Assembly (NCBI GenBank): GCA_900540935.1 | Contig: UQHW01000006.1 | Coordinates: 1 to 64,000, forward strand | Direction: 5' to 3' | Origin: an uncultured Collinsella sp. | GTDB taxonomy: Bacteria; Actinomycetota; Coriobacteriia; Coriobacteriales; Coriobacteriaceae | DNA length: 64,000 nucleotides | Shown here: in pieces, positions 32,917-40,433 of the stretch | Numbering within the stretch: position 1 is the stretch's first letter | Layout of the letters: every line of letters starts with the position of its first letter | Notes under the pieces: model-generated | Seen by the model: only the letters and a program-made list of their open reading frames with translations | What the model was told of the DNA's origin: nothing | The model's database searches: none | Translations under genes and position numbers: made by a program

Positions 32917-35694
32917 ATGATTCTCAACGGACCGGGGATTAGCTACACCGAGCCCGACATCGGTTCGGAGTTCGTGGCGCCGCTGCCGGAGCATCCGCGC
33001 GAGGCCATCGTCAAGCTGTGCGAGCACTGCACCAACCGTCTGCTGCATCGCGATGAGCTGCTGGGCTACGAGTACTGGTCGTTTGCCGAGGCCGCGACTG
33101 ACGAGCAGGCCGAAGTGCTCTGCAAGATGAAGATGCGCCGTCCCTATACGCTGCCCGAGATGGTCAAGCTCACCGGCATGCCCGAAGCCGATATCGAGAA
33201 GATGCTCGACGACATGAGCTACACGGGTCTGCTCGAGTACAACTGGGAAAACCCCGAGCGCGCCAAGCAGTGGGTGCTGCCCATGCTGGTGCCGGGTTCC
33301 GCCGAGTTCCTCAACATGCGCGTGAGCCAGCTCGAGGAGCACCCGGTCTATGCCAAGTTCTTTGAGCAGGCGTCCAAGGGACCGCTGTCCAAGGCCACGC
33401 CGATGGTGCCGCCCGGAGGCGCCGGCATCGGCATGCACGTCATTCCGGTCGAGAAGGCCATCGACGCCGCGAGCACCTCGGTGCCGATCGAGCATATCGA
33501 GCACTGGCTCGACAAATACGAGGGTAAGTATGCCGCCAGCACCTGCAGCTGCCGCGCGAGCCGTCGCGTGATGGGTGAGGGCTGCGCCGACGACCCGGCC
33601 GATTGGTGCATCGCCGTGGGCGATATGGCCGACTACGTGGTCGAGACCGACCGCGGCCACTATGTGACGCGCGACGAGGTCTACGACATCTTGCGCCAGG
33701 CCGAGGACAACGGCTTTGTGCACCAGATCACCAATATCGACGGCGAGAACAAGATCTTCGCCATCTGCAACTGCAACGTCAACGTGTGCTATGCCCTGCG
33801 CACCTCCCAGCTGTTCAACACGCCCAACCTGTCGCGCTCGGCCTATGTCGCCAAGGTCGAGAAGGACAAGTGCGTGGCCTGCGGTCGCTGCGTAGAGGTG
33901 TGCCCGGCCGGCGCCGCCAAACTGGGTCAGAAGCTCTGCAGCAAAAAGGCCGGCGGACAGGTGCCCGAGTATCCGCGCCAGGAGCTGCCCGACGCCACCA
34001 AGTGGGACCACACCAAGTGGTCGCCCAACTATCGCAACGACAACCGCATCGAGACGTATGAGTCCGGCACCGCACCCTGCAAGACGGCCTGTCCCGCGCA
34101 CGTTGCCGTTCAGGGCTACCTTAAGTTTGCTGCCCAGGGTCGCTACGACGAGGCGCTGGCGCTCATCAAGCGCGAGAACCCGCTGCCCGCCATCTGCGGC
34201 CGCGTGTGCAATCGCCGCTGCGAGGATGCCTGCACCCGTGGCCGCGTGGACGCCGCCGTGGCCATCGACGAGATCAAGAAGTTCATCGCCCAGCGCGATC
34301 TTGATGCCGCGACTCGCTATGTCCCGCCCGTGGTGACGCCGACGCGTGCTGGCGGCTTCGATCAGAAGATCGCCATCATCGGTGCCGGCCCGGCCGGTCT
34401 GTCCTGTGCCTTCTATCTGGCCGAGAAGGGCTACAAGCCCGTCGTGTTCGAGAAGAACGAGCGCCCGGGCGGCATGCTCACCTATGGCATTCCCAGCTTT
34501 AAGCTGGAGAAGGACGTTATCGAGGCAGAGGTCGAGATCATTCGCCTGATGGGTGCCGAGTTCCGCTATGGCGTGGAGGTCGGTCGCGATGTGACGCTTG
34601 ACGAGCTGCGCGAACAGGGTTTTAAGGCCTTCTACGTGGCCATTGGCTGCCAGGGCGGTCGCCTCGCCGGTATTCCGGGCGAGGACGCCGAGGACGTGAC
34701 CGTGGCCGTCGACTTCTTGCGCGAGGTCAACAGCGGCAAGATTGACGCGCTGCCCGGCCGCACCATCGTGGTGGGTGGCGGCAACGTGGCTATCGATGTC
34801 GCGCGCAACGCCTGCCGCCTGGGCTCCGAGCACGTTGAGATGTTCTGCCTGGAGAGCGAGGCCCAGATGCCCGCCAGCGAGGAAGAGCGTCGCGAGGCCA
34901 TCGAGGACGGCGCGCACATCAGCTGCGGTTGGGGCCCCAAGGAAGTTCACCTGGCCGAGGCCGGTCGTGTGTGCGGTATCACCTTCAAGCGCTGCACGCG
35001 TGTCTTTGACGACGAGGGCCGGTTTGCGCCCGAGTACGACGAGAACGATCTGCGCCGTGTCGATGCCGACCGTGTCGTCATGTCGATTGGCCAGTCCATT
35101 GTGTGGGGCGATCTGCTGGCAGGCTCCAAGGTGGAGCTTGGCCGCGGTCAGGGCGCCCTTGCCGATCCTCAGACCTATCAGACCGCCGAGCCCGACATCT
35201 TTGTGGGCGGAGACGTCTACACCGGTCCGAGCTTTGCCATCGACGCCATCGCTGCCGGTCACGAGGCCGCCGTGTCCATCCACCGCTTTGTGCAGCCGGG
35301 CTCCACGCTCACCATCGGCCGCAACCAGCGCCGCTACACCGCGCTCGACCGCGACGACGTTGTGCTCGAGGGCTACGACAACGCGAGCCGCGAGGTTGCC
35401 CACGTTGACCGCGAGCGCGAGAAGGCCGCGCCGTTTAGCGAGTACGTCGAGACCTTTACCGAAGAGCAGGTGCGCGCCGAGACCGCCCGTTGCCTGGGCT
35501 GCGGTGCCTCGATCGTCGACCCCAACAAGTGCATCGGCTGCGGCCTGTGCACCACCAAGTGCGCGTTCGACGCCATCCATCTGGATCGCGACCGCCCCGA
35601 TTGCTCAACGATGGTCAAATACGAGCAAAAGCTCCCAAGCCTCGGCAAGTATGCTTTGAAGCGTGCCATCAAGATTAAGTTCGGTCGCAAGTAA
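32917..35694 (+). CDS. multidomain iron-sulfur flavoprotein (GltD-like oxidoreductase)
   Basis: This 925-aa cytoplasmic protein has, in order: a winged-helix-like N-terminal region with cysteines, a ferredoxin motif CVACGRCVEVCP (about residue 320), a Fer4_20 helical module (CKTACPAHVAVQGY...CGRVCNRRCEDAC), an FAD domain (IIGAGPAGLSCAFYLAEKG, RPGGMLTYGIP), an NAD(P) domain (VVGGGNVAIDVARNAC), the second FAD motif (FVGGDVYTGP) and a C-terminal cluster CIGCGLCTTKC. It is built to move electrons between NAD(P)H, FAD and ferredoxin-type carriers; the true partner is unknown. The ATG at 32917 is preceded by AAGGGA. Control by the divergent TetR is likely. Confidence 0.88.
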   Translation: MILNGPGISYTEPDIGSEFVAPLPEHPREAIVKLCEHCTNRLLHRDELLGYEYWSFAEAATDEQAEVLCKMKMRRPYTLPEMVKLTGMPEADIEKMLDDMSYTGLLEYNWENPERAKQWVLPMLVPGSAEFLNMRVSQLEEHPVYAKFFEQASKGPLSKATPMVPPGGAGIGMHVIPVEKAIDAASTSVPIEHIEHWLDKYEGKYAASTCSCRASRRVMGEGCADDPADWCIAVGDMADYVVETDRGHYVTRDEVYDILRQAEDNGFVHQITNIDGENKIFAICNCNVNVCYALRTSQLFNTPNLSRSAYVAKVEKDKCVACGRCVEVCPAGAAKLGQKLCSKKAGGQVPEYPRQELPDATKWDHTKWSPNYRNDNRIETYESGTAPCKTACPAHVAVQGYLKFAAQGRYDEALALIKRENPLPAICGRVCNRRCEDACTRGRVDAAVAIDEIKKFIAQRDLDAATRYVPPVVTPTRAGGFDQKIAIIGAGPAGLSCAFYLAEKGYKPVVFEKNERPGGMLTYGIPSFKLEKDVIEAEVEIIRLMGAEFRYGVEVGRDVTLDELREQGFKAFYVAIGCQGGRLAGIPGEDAEDVTVAVDFLREVNSGKIDALPGRTIVVGGGNVAIDVARNACRLGSEHVEMFCLESEAQMPASEEERREAIEDGAHISCGWGPKEVHLAEAGRVCGITFKRCTRVFDDEGRFAPEYDENDLRRVDADRVVMSIGQSIVWGDLLAGSKVELGRGQGALADPQTYQTAEPDIFVGGDVYTGPSFAIDAIAAGHEAAVSIHRFVQPGSTLTIGRNQRRYTALDRDDVVLEGYDNASREVAHVDREREKAAPFSEYVETFTEEQVRAETARCLGCGASIVDPNKCIGCGLCTTKCAFDAIHLDRDRPDCSTMVKYEQKLPSLGKYALKRAIKIKFGRK

Positions 35695-35698
35695 TGAG

Positions 35699-35849
35699 GT
35701 TCCGCCGTTCGAACGAACGGCGGCACTGCCGACGCTGCGCGGCGCCCAAGCACCCCATCTTGCCCCTCAACTTCGGCGCCGCGGGCAAAAGCCCAGCGGA
35801 CGCCTTGTTTCGGGGCAACCTGGGGCACCTGGATCGCCGCTCGCTGACG
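35699..35849 (+). ncRNA. candidate structured RNA element, family C, copy 3
   Basis: The element starts 4 nt after the flavoprotein stop. The first hairpin is TTCCGCCGTTC-GAAC-GAACGGCGG (one shifted pair). The core reads GACGCTGCGCGGCGCCCA. The central hairpin is GGCG-CCGC-GGGC-AAAA-GCCC-A-GCGG-A-CGCC, flanked by CCCC/GGGG. The long-range helix is weaker here (9 of 12 positions). It keeps the order and spacing of copies 1 and 2 despite many substitutions. Confidence 0.5.
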
Positions 35850-35891
35850 TTTGGCTGACATCGCATCAACCGTTGTTGAAAGGTTTCTACC

Positions 35892-36320
35892 TTGCATGAA
35901 TTGGGAATCGTTTACCACATCATTCGCGATGTCGAGAATGTGGCGCGCGCTCATGGCGTGCGTCGCGTTTCGAGCGTGACGTTGCTACTGGGCGAGGTCT
36001 CGGGCGTCGTTCCCGACTTGCTGCTCGACGCTTGGCGCTGGGCAGCAGATAAAAAGCCTATCACCGAGGGCGCGGAGCTTATCGTGGAGCCCGTCGAGGC
36101 CGTGACACATTGCGAGGCGTGCGGCTGCGACTACGCGACGGTCGAGCACGGCAAGACCTGTCCCCAGTGCGGTAGCGGCGAGACCTATTTGCTGCAGGGT
36201 CAAGAGGTAATGATCAAACAGATCGAGACCCCCGACGAGGACCCGGCAGACGCTGCTCCTGACGGCCTCTCCGACGCCCCCGATGCCGTCGACGCCGCCA
36301 ACCCTCTCCATATCGCCTAA
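35892..36320 (+). CDS. hypA: hydrogenase nickel-insertion protein HypA
   Basis: HypA delivers nickel to the hydrogenase large subunit (with HypB) and carries a structural zinc site. The 142-aa sequence starts MHELGIVYHII: the invariant His2 and Glu3 bind nickel, which fixes the start at a TTG codon at 35892, with GAAAGG 8 nt upstream. The zinc motif is CEACGCDY...CPQCGS. The C-terminus has an extra acidic, alanine-rich tail of about 30 residues. It lies 29 kb from the other hyp genes and no hypB is adjacent. Confidence 0.93.
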   Translation: MHELGIVYHIIRDVENVARAHGVRRVSSVTLLLGEVSGVVPDLLLDAWRWAADKKPITEGAELIVEPVEAVTHCEACGCDYATVEHGKTCPQCGSGETYLLQGQEVMIKQIETPDEDPADAAPDGLSDAPDAVDAANPLHIA

Positions 36321-36581
36321 CATCCAATGACTACATGGGCTAGAGTTCTAAACATATTTGCTTCGGTTAGTCAAGTCATGTCTGTTTAAACAAAATGGCG
36401 GCACGCAAACGCATCGGGATCCACCTAAAAGAGGTCTTAACGAACAGTGCACCTTTATATGTCTTTGAAAGCAATCAGCAAATCACGTTTTAGCAGGCAA
36501 TAAGCTGTAAACCGGCAACGTAATCAATTTGTAACAAACTTAGACATTTAAACAAATAATCCAACCTTTTGCGAATTTAGC

Positions 36582-36587
36582 TATAAT
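36582..36587 (+). promoter_or_regulatory. -10 box of the mannose PTS operon
   Basis: TATAAT lies 71 bp before the IIAB start in an A/T-rich region; no clear -35 is seen. The gap 36321-36657 otherwise contains a TGTTTAAACA palindrome near 36380 but no gene or terminator that I can support. Confidence 0.45.
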
Positions 36588-36657
36588 TCCACAATCCAAA
36601 CAGGTATACTCCTTTCATGTCGTGTAGGAAATACGTAGACAAAAAGGAGGTTACGTG

Positions 36658-37647
36658 ATGGTAAGTATTGTTCTTGCTAGCCACGGGGACTTGGCAGCTG
36701 GAATCAAGCAGACGGGCTCGATGGTCTTTGGCGATCAGCCGTCTGTTGCCGTGGTCTCGCTCGAGCCGAGCATGGGCCCCGACGATTTCCGTGCCAAGGT
36801 CGAGGAAGCAGTCGCTTCCTTCGAGGACCAGGAGCAGGTGCTCTTCCTCGTTGATCTGTGGGGCGGCACGCCGTTCAACCAGATCAGCGGGCTCATCGAG
36901 GGCCACGATTCCTGGGCTATCGTCACCGGTGTCAACCTGCCTATGCTCATCGAGGCATATTCGCAGCGCTTTGACGCAAAGAACACTGCACATGCGATCG
37001 CAAAACATCTCGTGACTGAGGCTAAGGCTGGCGTGCGCGTCAAGCCCGAGTCTCTGGAGCCCGAGGAGAAGAAGCCGGCTGCGGCCGCCGCTGCTCCTGC
37101 AGGCGCCATCCCTCCGGGAACGGTTATCGGCGACGGGCACATCAAGATCGCCCACGTCCGTATCGACACCCGTCTGCTTCATGGCCAGGTGGCAACCACG
37201 TGGACCAAGCAGATCAACCCCAACCGCATCATCGTGGTTTCCGACGGCGTTGCTCACGACGAGCTCCGCAAGACCATGATCGAGCAGGCTGCCCCTCCGG
37301 GAGTCCATGCCAACGTCGTGCCCATCAAGAAGATGGCCGAGGTCGTCAAGGACACGCGCTTTGGTGACACCAAGGCCATGCTGCTCTTCGAGAACCCGCA
37401 GGATCTGCTCAAGGCCATCGAGGCCGGCGTCGACATCAAGGAAGTCAACATCGGTTCCATGGCTCACTCCAAGGGCAAGGTCGTCGTCACCAACGCCGTC
37501 GCTATGGGCGATGACGACGTCAAGACTCTCGAGGCCCTCAAGGCCAAGGGCGTCAAGTTCGAGGTCCGCAAGGTTCCTTCGGATTCCTCCGAGGATCTCG
37601 ACGCCATGTTGAAGAAAGCTAAGGCCGAACTGGCCGCTCAAGCATAG
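36658..37647 (+). CDS. manX: PTS mannose-family EIIAB fusion
   Basis: This 329-aa cytoplasmic component has an EIIA domain with phosphorylated His9 (VLASHGDLA) joined by an Ala/Pro/Lys linker (about 133-155) to an EIIB domain with His175 (RIDTRLLHGQV). The phosphate passes from HPr to EIIA, EIIB and then the sugar crossing IIC/IID. The ATG at 36658 is chosen by AAAGGAGG at 7 nt; the GTG one codon earlier is too close. First gene of IIAB-IIC-IID. Mannose is the default substrate, but glucosamine, fructose or other sugars are equally possible. Confidence 0.93.
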   Translation: MVSIVLASHGDLAAGIKQTGSMVFGDQPSVAVVSLEPSMGPDDFRAKVEEAVASFEDQEQVLFLVDLWGGTPFNQISGLIEGHDSWAIVTGVNLPMLIEAYSQRFDAKNTAHAIAKHLVTEAKAGVRVKPESLEPEEKKPAAAAAAPAGAIPPGTVIGDGHIKIAHVRIDTRLLHGQVATTWTKQINPNRIIVVSDGVAHDELRKTMIEQAAPPGVHANVVPIKKMAEVVKDTRFGDTKAMLLFENPQDLLKAIEAGVDIKEVNIGSMAHSKGKVVVTNAVAMGDDDVKTLEALKAKGVKFEVRKVPSDSSEDLDAMLKKAKAELAAQA

Positions 37648-37665
37648 TAAAGGAGGGTCCGATAC

Positions 37666-38484
37666 ATGTCTGCAATTACTATTCTGCTTGTTGCGATTGT
37701 CGCGTTGCTTGCCGGTATGGAAGGCATCCTGGATGAGTTCCAGTTCCATCAGCCGCTCGTGGCATGCACGCTTATCGGTCTCGTAACCGGTCACCTTCAG
37801 GAGGGCATCCTCCTGGGCGGTTCGCTCCAGATGATGGCCCTTGGCTGGGCTAACGTCGGCGCCGCTGTCGCGCCTGACGCCGCTCTGGCCTCGGTCGCTT
37901 CTTCGATCATCATGGTGCTCGCCCTCAACGGTGGCGCCACCGATTCGGCCAAGGCCGTTACCGCCGCCATCGCCGTCGCCGTCCCGCTGTCGGTCGCTGG
38001 TCTGTTCCTGACCATGATCTGCCGTACCCTGGCCACCGCTATCGCTCACGCCATGGACGGTTGCGCCGAGAAGGGCGACTTCTCCGGCATCGAGCGCTGG
38101 CAGTACGCTGCCATCCTCATGCAGGGCCTTCGTATCGCCATCCCGGCAGTACTTCTGTGCATCATCCCGGCTGAGGCTGTTACCAACGCGCTTAACGCTA
38201 TGCCCGACTGGCTGTCCGGCGGCATGGCTGTCGGCGGCGGCATGGTCGCTTCCGTCGGTTACGCCATGGTCATCAACATGATGGCCACCAAGGAGACCTG
38301 GCCGTTCTTCATCCTCGGCTTTGTCCTTGCTGCCATCCCTCAGCTCACGCTGATCGCCCTTGGTCTCATCGGCATCTCCCTTGCCCTCATCTACCTTGGC
38401 CTTAAGGATCTGGCCAAGCAGGGTGGCGGCATGGGCGGCGGCTCCGGTGACCCGCTCGGCGACATTCTGAACGATTACGAGTAG
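37666..38484 (+). CDS. manY: PTS mannose-family EIIC
   Basis: This 272-aa membrane subunit belongs to the mannose-sorbose PTS branch, with characteristic segments (GHLQEGILLGGSLQMMALGW; VAPDAALASVASSI). With IID it forms the sugar channel. It follows the IIAB gene by 18 bp with AAAGGAGGG as ribosome site. Confidence 0.95.
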   Translation: MSAITILLVAIVALLAGMEGILDEFQFHQPLVACTLIGLVTGHLQEGILLGGSLQMMALGWANVGAAVAPDAALASVASSIIMVLALNGGATDSAKAVTAAIAVAVPLSVAGLFLTMICRTLATAIAHAMDGCAEKGDFSGIERWQYAAILMQGLRIAIPAVLLCIIPAEAVTNALNAMPDWLSGGMAVGGGMVASVGYAMVINMMATKETWPFFILGFVLAAIPQLTLIALGLIGISLALIYLGLKDLAKQGGGMGGGSGDPLGDILNDYE

Positions 38485-38500
38485 GAGGGGAGTGATACAT

Positions 38501-39421
38501 ATGGCAGAGAACAAGATTCAGCTCACCAAGGCTGACCGCAAGAAGGTTTGCTTCCGTCATCAGTTCCTTCAGGGCTCGTGGAACTACGAGCGTATGCAGA
38601 ACGGCGGCTGGTGCTTCGCAATGATCCCTGCGATCAAGAAGCTCTACACCAGCAAGGATGACCAGATTGCCGCTCTTAAGCGCCACCTGGAGTTCTATAA
38701 CACCCACCCCTATGTTTCCGCCCCCGTCATTGGCGTTACCCTCGCTCTCGAGGAGGAGCGCGCCAACGGTGCTCCGATTGACGACGTCGCCATTCAGGGC
38801 GTCAAGGTCGGTATGATGGGCCCGCTCGCCGGCGTCGGCGACCCCGCCTTCTGGTTCACCCTTCGCCCGATTCTGGGCGCTCTGGGCGCTTCCCTGGCCC
38901 TGTCCGGTAGCATCGCCGGTCCGCTGCTGTTCTTCTTCGCGTGGAACATCATCCGTTACGCCTTCCTGTGGTACACGCAGGAGTTTGGCTACAAGGTCGG
39001 CTCCTCCATCGCCAAGGACCTCTCCGGCGGTCTGATGGGCAAGGTCACCGAGGGTGCATCCATCCTGGGTATGTTCATCATCGGCGCCCTGGTCGAGCGC
39101 TGGGTGTCCATCTCCTTCACCCCGGTCGTCTCCAAGGTCACGCAGTCTGCTGGCGCCTTTATCGACTGGGCTAACCTGCCCTCCGGTTCTGAGGGTGTCA
39201 AGGAAGCACTGACGATGTATAACTCCATCGGTGCTAACGCCCTTGATCAGGTGAAGGTCACCACGCTTCAGGCCAACCTCGATCAGCTCATCCCCGGCCT
39301 TGCCGCCGTGTGCCTGACCCTGCTGGTCTGCAAGCTCCTCAAGAAGAAGGTCAGCCCGATCGTCATCATCCTGGCTCTCTTCGCCATCGGCATCATCGGT
39401 CGCGTCTGCGGCTTCATGTAA
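38501..39421 (+). CDS. manZ: PTS mannose-family EIID
   Basis: This 306-aa membrane subunit has the family N-terminus (LTKADRKKVCFRHQFLQGSW), the loop GVKVGMMGPLAGVGDP and C-terminal transmembrane helices. The ATG at 38501 follows GGAGGGGAG. It works with IIC in sugar translocation; in related bacteria this pair is also a target of class IIa bacteriocins and phage (family knowledge). Confidence 0.95.
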   Translation: MAENKIQLTKADRKKVCFRHQFLQGSWNYERMQNGGWCFAMIPAIKKLYTSKDDQIAALKRHLEFYNTHPYVSAPVIGVTLALEEERANGAPIDDVAIQGVKVGMMGPLAGVGDPAFWFTLRPILGALGASLALSGSIAGPLLFFFAWNIIRYAFLWYTQEFGYKVGSSIAKDLSGGLMGKVTEGASILGMFIIGALVERWVSISFTPVVSKVTQSAGAFIDWANLPSGSEGVKEALTMYNSIGANALDQVKVTTLQANLDQLIPGLAAVCLTLLVCKLLKKKVSPIVIILALFAIGIIGRVCGFM

Positions 39422-39477
39422 GCACGTTTCGGCTTAAGACCGAGAATTGCTAGGCAAGGGCTTTTGAGCCATTGAAA

Positions 39478-39519
39478 CGGACCGCACCCGGTGGGTACAC
39501 TGGATGCGGTCCGATTATT
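39478..39519 (+). terminator. intrinsic terminator after manZ
   Basis: CGGACCGCA pairs with TGCGGTCCG and is followed by ATTATTTTATTT. The ribosome site of the DUF956 gene begins just after it, so expression of that gene depends on read-through or its own promoter. Confidence 0.85.
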
Positions 39520-39541
39520 TTATTTGGAGGGCGAGGCGCGC

Positions 39542-39940
39542 ATGGCGCAACCTCAGAACAGCACGGTCGATCTGGCAACGCCGGCAACCTGCCTGATGGG
39601 GCTTACCAGCCACGGTAACGTGATGGTGGGCAATAAGGCGTTCGAGTATTACAACGAGCGCAATCCCGAGGATTATATTCAAATCCCGTGGGACGAGGTC
39701 GACTATATTGCCGCCGAGGTCTTGCGCGGCACCAAGAAGATTACGCGTTTTGCTATCTTCACCAAGGACAATGGTCACTTTACGTTTTCGACGCGCGACG
39801 ACAAAGAGACGCTTCGTGCGGTCCGCAAGTACGTTGACGAGGATAAGCTCGTGCGTTCGCCTGATTTTATCGATGTGACGGCCAAGGGCGCCAAGAGCAT
39901 CCCCTCCGTTATCAAAAACCTCTTCCACAAAGGCAACTAG
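39542..39940 (+). CDS. DUF956 family protein (ManO-like)
   Basis: This 132-aa soluble protein has the DUF956 core (TCLMGLTSHGNVMVGNKAFEYYN; YIQIPWDEVDYI; FAIFTKDNGHFTFSTRD). The family is found next to mannose PTS operons in Firmicutes and Actinobacteria and is thought to influence their expression. The ATG at 39542 is preceded by GCGAGG at 5 nt. Confidence 0.9.
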   Translation: MAQPQNSTVDLATPATCLMGLTSHGNVMVGNKAFEYYNERNPEDYIQIPWDEVDYIAAEVLRGTKKITRFAIFTKDNGHFTFSTRDDKETLRAVRKYVDEDKLVRSPDFIDVTAKGAKSIPSVIKNLFHKGN

Positions 39941-39948
39941 CTCTTCAC

Positions 39949-40017
39949 AAGTTGCGGTGAAATAGTTCCTAAATACGGCTTTAGATGCTTCAGACAGGAA
40001 CTATTCCACCGCAACTT
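39949..40017. repeat. palindromic repeat family A, copy 4
   Basis: Arms 39949-39970 and 39996-40017 (22 bp, one mismatch) are of the TTCCT subtype shared with copy 2, including the same mismatched base. It lies between the DUF956 gene and the tRNA. Confidence 0.85.
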
Positions 40018-40056
40018 CGAAGTCTAGTCATGCGACGTATTGCGATGCAGTAAATC

Positions 40057-40065
40057 TGCTACACT
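40057..40065 (+). promoter_or_regulatory. extended -10 promoter of tRNA-Arg
   Basis: TGCTACACT (an extended -10 TGn followed by TACACT) ends 10 bp before the tRNA 5' end; TTGCGA at 40040 is a possible but short-spaced -35. Confidence 0.45.
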
Positions 40066-40075
40066 AGTACAACAT

Positions 40076-40151
40076 GCCTCCGTAGCTCAGGGGATAGAGC
40101 ACCGCTCTCCTAAAGCGGGTGTCGACGGTTCGAATCCGCCCGGGGGCACCA
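40076..40151 (+). tRNA. tRNA-Arg(CCT)
   Basis: The 76-nt cloverleaf has acceptor stem GCCTCCG/CGGGGGC, D arm GCTC...GAGC, anticodon stem CCGCT/AGCGG with loop CTCCTAA (anticodon CCT), TTCGAAT T-loop and an encoded CCA. The T stem, if taken as GACGG/CCGCC, has one mismatch. Fragments of its 3' half are repeated just downstream. Confidence 0.93.
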
Positions 40152-40161
40152 GAAGATTATG

Positions 40162-40190
40162 ACGGCGTCGCGAGAGCGGCGCCGTTTCTG
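40162..40190 (+). terminator. terminator after tRNA-Arg
   Basis: ACGGCGTCGC-GAGA-GCGGCGCCGT (one G-T pair) is followed by TTCTGGTTT. Confidence 0.65.
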
Positions 40191-40206
40191 GTTTGTGGGA
40201 GCTGCC

Positions 40207-40232
40207 GGCGGATTCGAACCGTCGACACCCGC
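40207..40232 (-). repeat. inverted copy of the tRNA-Arg T-arm region
   Basis: These 26 bp are an exact reverse complement of tRNA positions 40115-40140 (from the anticodon stem end through the T arm). It is not a complete tRNA. Confidence 0.85.
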
Positions 40233-40259
40233 GTCACTCATTTCCCCGCGGGGGGAGTT

Positions 40260-40284
40260 TTCGAATCCGCCCGGGGGCACCAGA
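40260..40284 (+). repeat. direct copy of the tRNA-Arg 3' end
   Basis: These 25 bp (TTCGAATCCGCCCGGGGGCA...) are identical to 40129-40153 and include CCA plus two bases beyond. With the tRNA it forms a 131-bp-spaced direct repeat, as left by site-specific integration or by loss of a tandem tRNA gene. Confidence 0.85.
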
Positions 40285-40295
40285 GGAATATCGAG

Positions 40296-40323
40296 CCCGG
40301 TACCGCTACGGTGCCGGGTTCTT
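40296..40323 (+). terminator. terminator after the duplicated tRNA end
   Basis: CCCGGTACCG-CTA-CGGTGCCGGG is followed by TTCTTCT. It stands at the same distance from the second CCA as the first terminator stands from the tRNA. Confidence 0.65.
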
Positions 40324-40340
40324 CTGGTTCAATGCCATGT

Positions 40341-40381
40341 CAAAAACGAAGCGCCCGCTTGCTGGGGGAGCAAGCGGGCGC
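40341..40381 (-). terminator. intrinsic terminator of the PASTA kinase gene
   Basis: A perfect 12-bp stem on the minus strand (GCGCCCGCTTGC / GCAAGCGGGCGC, 7-nt loop) is followed by TTCGTTTTT. Confidence 0.9.
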
Positions 40382-40433
40382 CTGTGAGCGAATATGTTTG
40401 CGGCGAAAGCCGCGATGAGCGGTGGGGTGGCGA

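Noticed and set aside
40119..40418. open frames overlapping the tRNA
   Set aside because: They start inside the tRNA and run through its duplicated fragments and terminators; no coding features.
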